From NCBI GenBank assembly GCA_029983695.1, contig JASBZB010000008.1:65108-129107 (forward strand): DNA of 64,000 bases. Direction: 5' to 3'. Below the pieces are notes generated by a model. It was not told where the DNA came from. It did not search any database and saw only the letters and a list, made by a program, of their open reading frames with translations. Shown here piece by piece: positions 62,284-64,000 of the stretch. A program made the position numbers and the translations under genes. This DNA is from Lutispora sp003527145. GTDB taxonomy: Bacteria; Bacillota; Clostridia; Lutisporales; Lutisporaceae. Each line of letters opens with the position of its first letter. The stretch's first letter is position 1.

Positions 62284-63768
62284 GAAAATATTTAAATCGC
62301 TGACTACCTTAATATAATTTACTTCGGGATCTTCGGTCCCTTGAACATAGAGATTAGCTTCTTTCAAAGCTTTGACATAGTCAATGATATCCTTTGTAAT
62401 CATTTCTCCGGGACATAGTATAGGTATACCTGGAGGGTATGCCATCAAAAACTCTGCACTTATCTGGCCCATGCTGTCAGGTAATGGAACAGAAACTGTC
62501 ATGCTGTTGAAAGCATCCCTAGGAGTCAATACCTGCTCCGGTATATCAGGAACATCGATAATTTCAATCTTTCTTCTTAATGAGCAACATTGAACATCGC
62601 TAATTTCTTTTAGAGCATTGATGAGCTTGTCAACGCTTTCTTCAGTATCTCCTAGAGAAAATACGCACAGCACATTATATAAATCTGACATTTCAGGTTG
62701 AATATAATATTTCTCAGCTAATATACGTTCCAGTTCATAACCGCTTAAACCTAAGTCCTTACAAGTAATGGTAACCTTTGTAGGATCAAAAGCATAAGCA
62801 CCTTTTTTGCTCAATACCTCTTCACCAAAACAATAGTACCCTTCAATAGAATTAATGCTTTCCCTAGCATAATTAGCCAATTCAATAGTTTTGTCTAAAA
62901 GCTCCTTGCCGTCCATGACCATTTGTTTTCTTGCCGCATCAAGAGATGCTAAAAGAATATATGAAGGGCTCGTAGTTTGAAGCAGGCTCAAAACTGTCTT
63001 GACTCTGTTTACATCTACAAAACCTTTTTTAACATGGAGCAAAGAACTTTGAGTCATAGAGCCAATTATCTTGTGAGTACTCTGTGAGCATATATCTGCT
63101 CCTGCATCTACAGCAGAAATAGGAAGTTTGCTATTAAAATGCAAATGTGGTCCATGAGCTTCATCAACTATTAAAGGAATATTATAACTATGAACTATAT
63201 TTACGATTTTTTCTATATCTGTAGAAACCCCATAATATGTCGGGTTTACAATCAATACTGCTTTTGCATCAGGGTTTTCTTCCAAAGCATTTTCAACAGT
63301 TTCCGTCGTAACATTGAGTGCAACCCCAACAGTATGATCAATTTCAGGCTGCATGTATACTGGAGATGCGCCGCTTAATATTATACCTGCAGTTACAGAT
63401 TTATGAACATTGCGAGGTATAATTATTTTATCCCCCGGTCCAACAACGCTCATAATCATAGCTTGTATAGCTCCTGAAGTGCCATGAATAGAAAAGAATG
63501 TATAGTCCGTGTTGTAGGCGTCTGCAGCAAGCTCCTGTGCTGCTTTTATTGCGCCTGTAGGCTTATGAAGGCTATCTACCTGTTTAAAAACGGTTACATC
63601 CATTGATAATACGTTTGCTCCAACGAAGCTTTTAAATTCACTCCACATACCTTGACCTTTTTTGTGGCCAGGAACATGAAATGGAACTGTATTATGATTA
63701 ACATATTCCATTAGTGCGTCTAATAAAGGTGTTTTTGCCTGATCTAATTTATACAACTTGATTAACAC
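62269..63768 (-). CDS. Orn/Lys/Arg decarboxylase family PLP protein
   Basis: The 499-residue protein is a group III PLP decarboxylase of the YaaO/SpeA-like type. It has FHVPGHKKGQGM near residue 33, SIHGTSGAIQAMIM, VDEAHGPHLHF with the PLP-binding Asp, and QSTHKIIGSMTQSS with the PLP Lys. It would decarboxylate lysine, arginine or ornithine to a diamine; which one cannot be read from the sequence. The start is uncertain: GTG 63768 directly follows AAAGGAA, whereas ATC 63762 or TTG 63756 would be better spaced. Its mRNA leader carries a terminator hairpin. In B. subtilis yaaO also adjoins tmk, but with the same orientation. Confidence 0.92.
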   Translation of the reverse strand: MLIKLYKLDQAKTPLLDALMEYVNHNTVPFHVPGHKKGQGMWSEFKSFVGANVLSMDVTVFKQVDSLHKPTGAIKAAQELAADAYNTDYTFFSIHGTSGAIQAMIMSVVGPGDKIIIPRNVHKSVTAGIILSGASPVYMQPEIDHTVGVALNVTTETVENALEENPDAKAVLIVNPTYYGVSTDIEKIVNIVHSYNIPLIVDEAHGPHLHFNSKLPISAVDAGADICSQSTHKIIGSMTQSSLLHVKKGFVDVNRVKTVLSLLQTTSPSYILLASLDAARKQMVMDGKELLDKTIELANYARESINSIEGYYCFGEEVLSKKGAYAFDPTKVTITCKDLGLSGYELERILAEKYYIQPEMSDLYNVLCVFSLGDTEESVDKLINALKEISDVQCCSLRRKIEIIDVPDIPEQVLTPRDAFNSMTVSVPLPDSMGQISAEFLMAYPPGIPILCPGEMITKDIIDYVKALKEANLYVQGTEDPEVNYIKVVSDLNIFNINE

Positions 63769-63795
63769 TTCCTTTCCAAGCTATTATTTAGAATT

Positions 63796-63836
63796 AAAAA
63801 AAAGCCTAAACTTCGATGCAATAAGTAGAGGCTTTT
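63796..63836 (-). terminator. attenuator hairpin in the leader of the decarboxylase gene
   Basis: On the minus strand AAAAGCCT pairs with AGGCTTTT, extended by ACTT/AAGT after a 2x2 mismatch, followed by eight T residues (plus 63796-63803). It lies 28-68 bases upstream of the start, between the promoter and the gene. Confidence 0.65.
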
Positions 63837-63875
63837 GCAGAGCGATTTATTCTAGACCTATTCAATTTCAATAAC

Positions 63876-63904
63876 ATTATAGGTTATAAAAATATAAAAT
63901 GCAA
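63876..63904 (-). promoter_or_regulatory. promoter of the decarboxylase gene
   Basis: On the minus strand TTGCAT (plus 63899-63904) and TATAAT (plus 63876-63881) are 17 bases apart. The leader from here to the start is about 100 bases. Confidence 0.7.
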
Positions 63905-64000
63905 TAATATTTTACGCTCTTCCAAATTTTTTTAGATGGTTCCAATCGGGTTTTCGACAGTTGCCAACTCAATAAATACCTTATACACCGCTTAATAGCG

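Noticed and set aside
63877..63999. A 40-codon open frame at the right edge on the minus strand, possibly the end of another gene
   Set aside because: It overlaps the promoter of the decarboxylase gene, and its residues do not match a family I know. The upstream end is outside the window, so it cannot be settled.

Overview
The window is AT-rich chromosomal DNA from an anaerobic, spore-forming member of the Clostridia (Firmicutes). The signs are strong GGAGG-type ribosome binding sites, many TTG and GTG starts, T-box leaders ahead of thrS and pheST, a lysine riboswitch, the sporulation gene ytxC beside thrS, an L20-type infC leader, and an indolepyruvate:ferredoxin oxidoreductase with a Ptb-like enzyme, which suggests amino-acid fermentation. 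I see no prophage, insertion sequence, CRISPR array or rRNA.

Layout. 1-3.6 kb: the tail of an upstream gene, a small unknown protein, a MurE-like protein with a broken ATP site, a double-OB SSB-like protein and a YitT membrane protein. 3.6-8.7 kb (minus strand): lysine/DAP genes asd-dapA-dapB-dapH-lysC behind a lysine riboswitch with a terminator. 8.8-11.9 kb: an anchored surface protein, a methyltransferase and hslO. 11.9-12.4 kb: five tRNA genes (Val, Asp, Phe, Gly, Cys) with a consensus promoter. 12.5-17.1 kb: a DUF6873-type protein, ytxC, a DUF445 protein and T-box-controlled thrS. 17.3-27.2 kb: a sensing and transport block (peptide-type binding protein, DUF6305-type protein, histidine kinase, response regulator, DUF3798 lipoprotein, sugar-type ABC ATPase, two permeases). 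27.2-35.3 kb: infC-rpmI-rplT, ktrB-ktrA, an rRNA methyltransferase, pheS-pheT.

35.4-43.7 kb is the most unusual part. It is a tightly packed operon with two Opp/Dpp ATPases, two Opp/Dpp permeases, a MacA-like adaptor, an ABC ATPase-like protein with every catalytic motif lost, and a MacB/FtsX-like permease. The second Opp permease is fused to an M28-peptidase-like domain that has lost nearly all its zinc ligands. No binding protein is encoded in the cassette.

43.8-52 kb: zapA, a U32 peptidase, an OmpR/HK pair, mutS2 and a DUF523 protein. 52-58 kb: a LysR regulator divergent from a DUF3343 protein, an LCP protein, then LUD protein-ptb-iorA-iorB. 58-64 kb: a UvrD-type helicase, a small protein, mtnP and a tmk-like kinase, convergent with an Orn/Lys/Arg decarboxylase. 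The last two genes end inside one 51-bp palindrome, so both proteins finish in the same residues.

Themes worth following are the cluster of pseudoenzymes (MurE-like, M28-like, ABC-like), a non-canonical AUA start for infC, a 25-bp motif shared by three upstream regions, and a leader attenuator of the decarboxylase whose arm resembles the palindrome at the gene's own 3' end.
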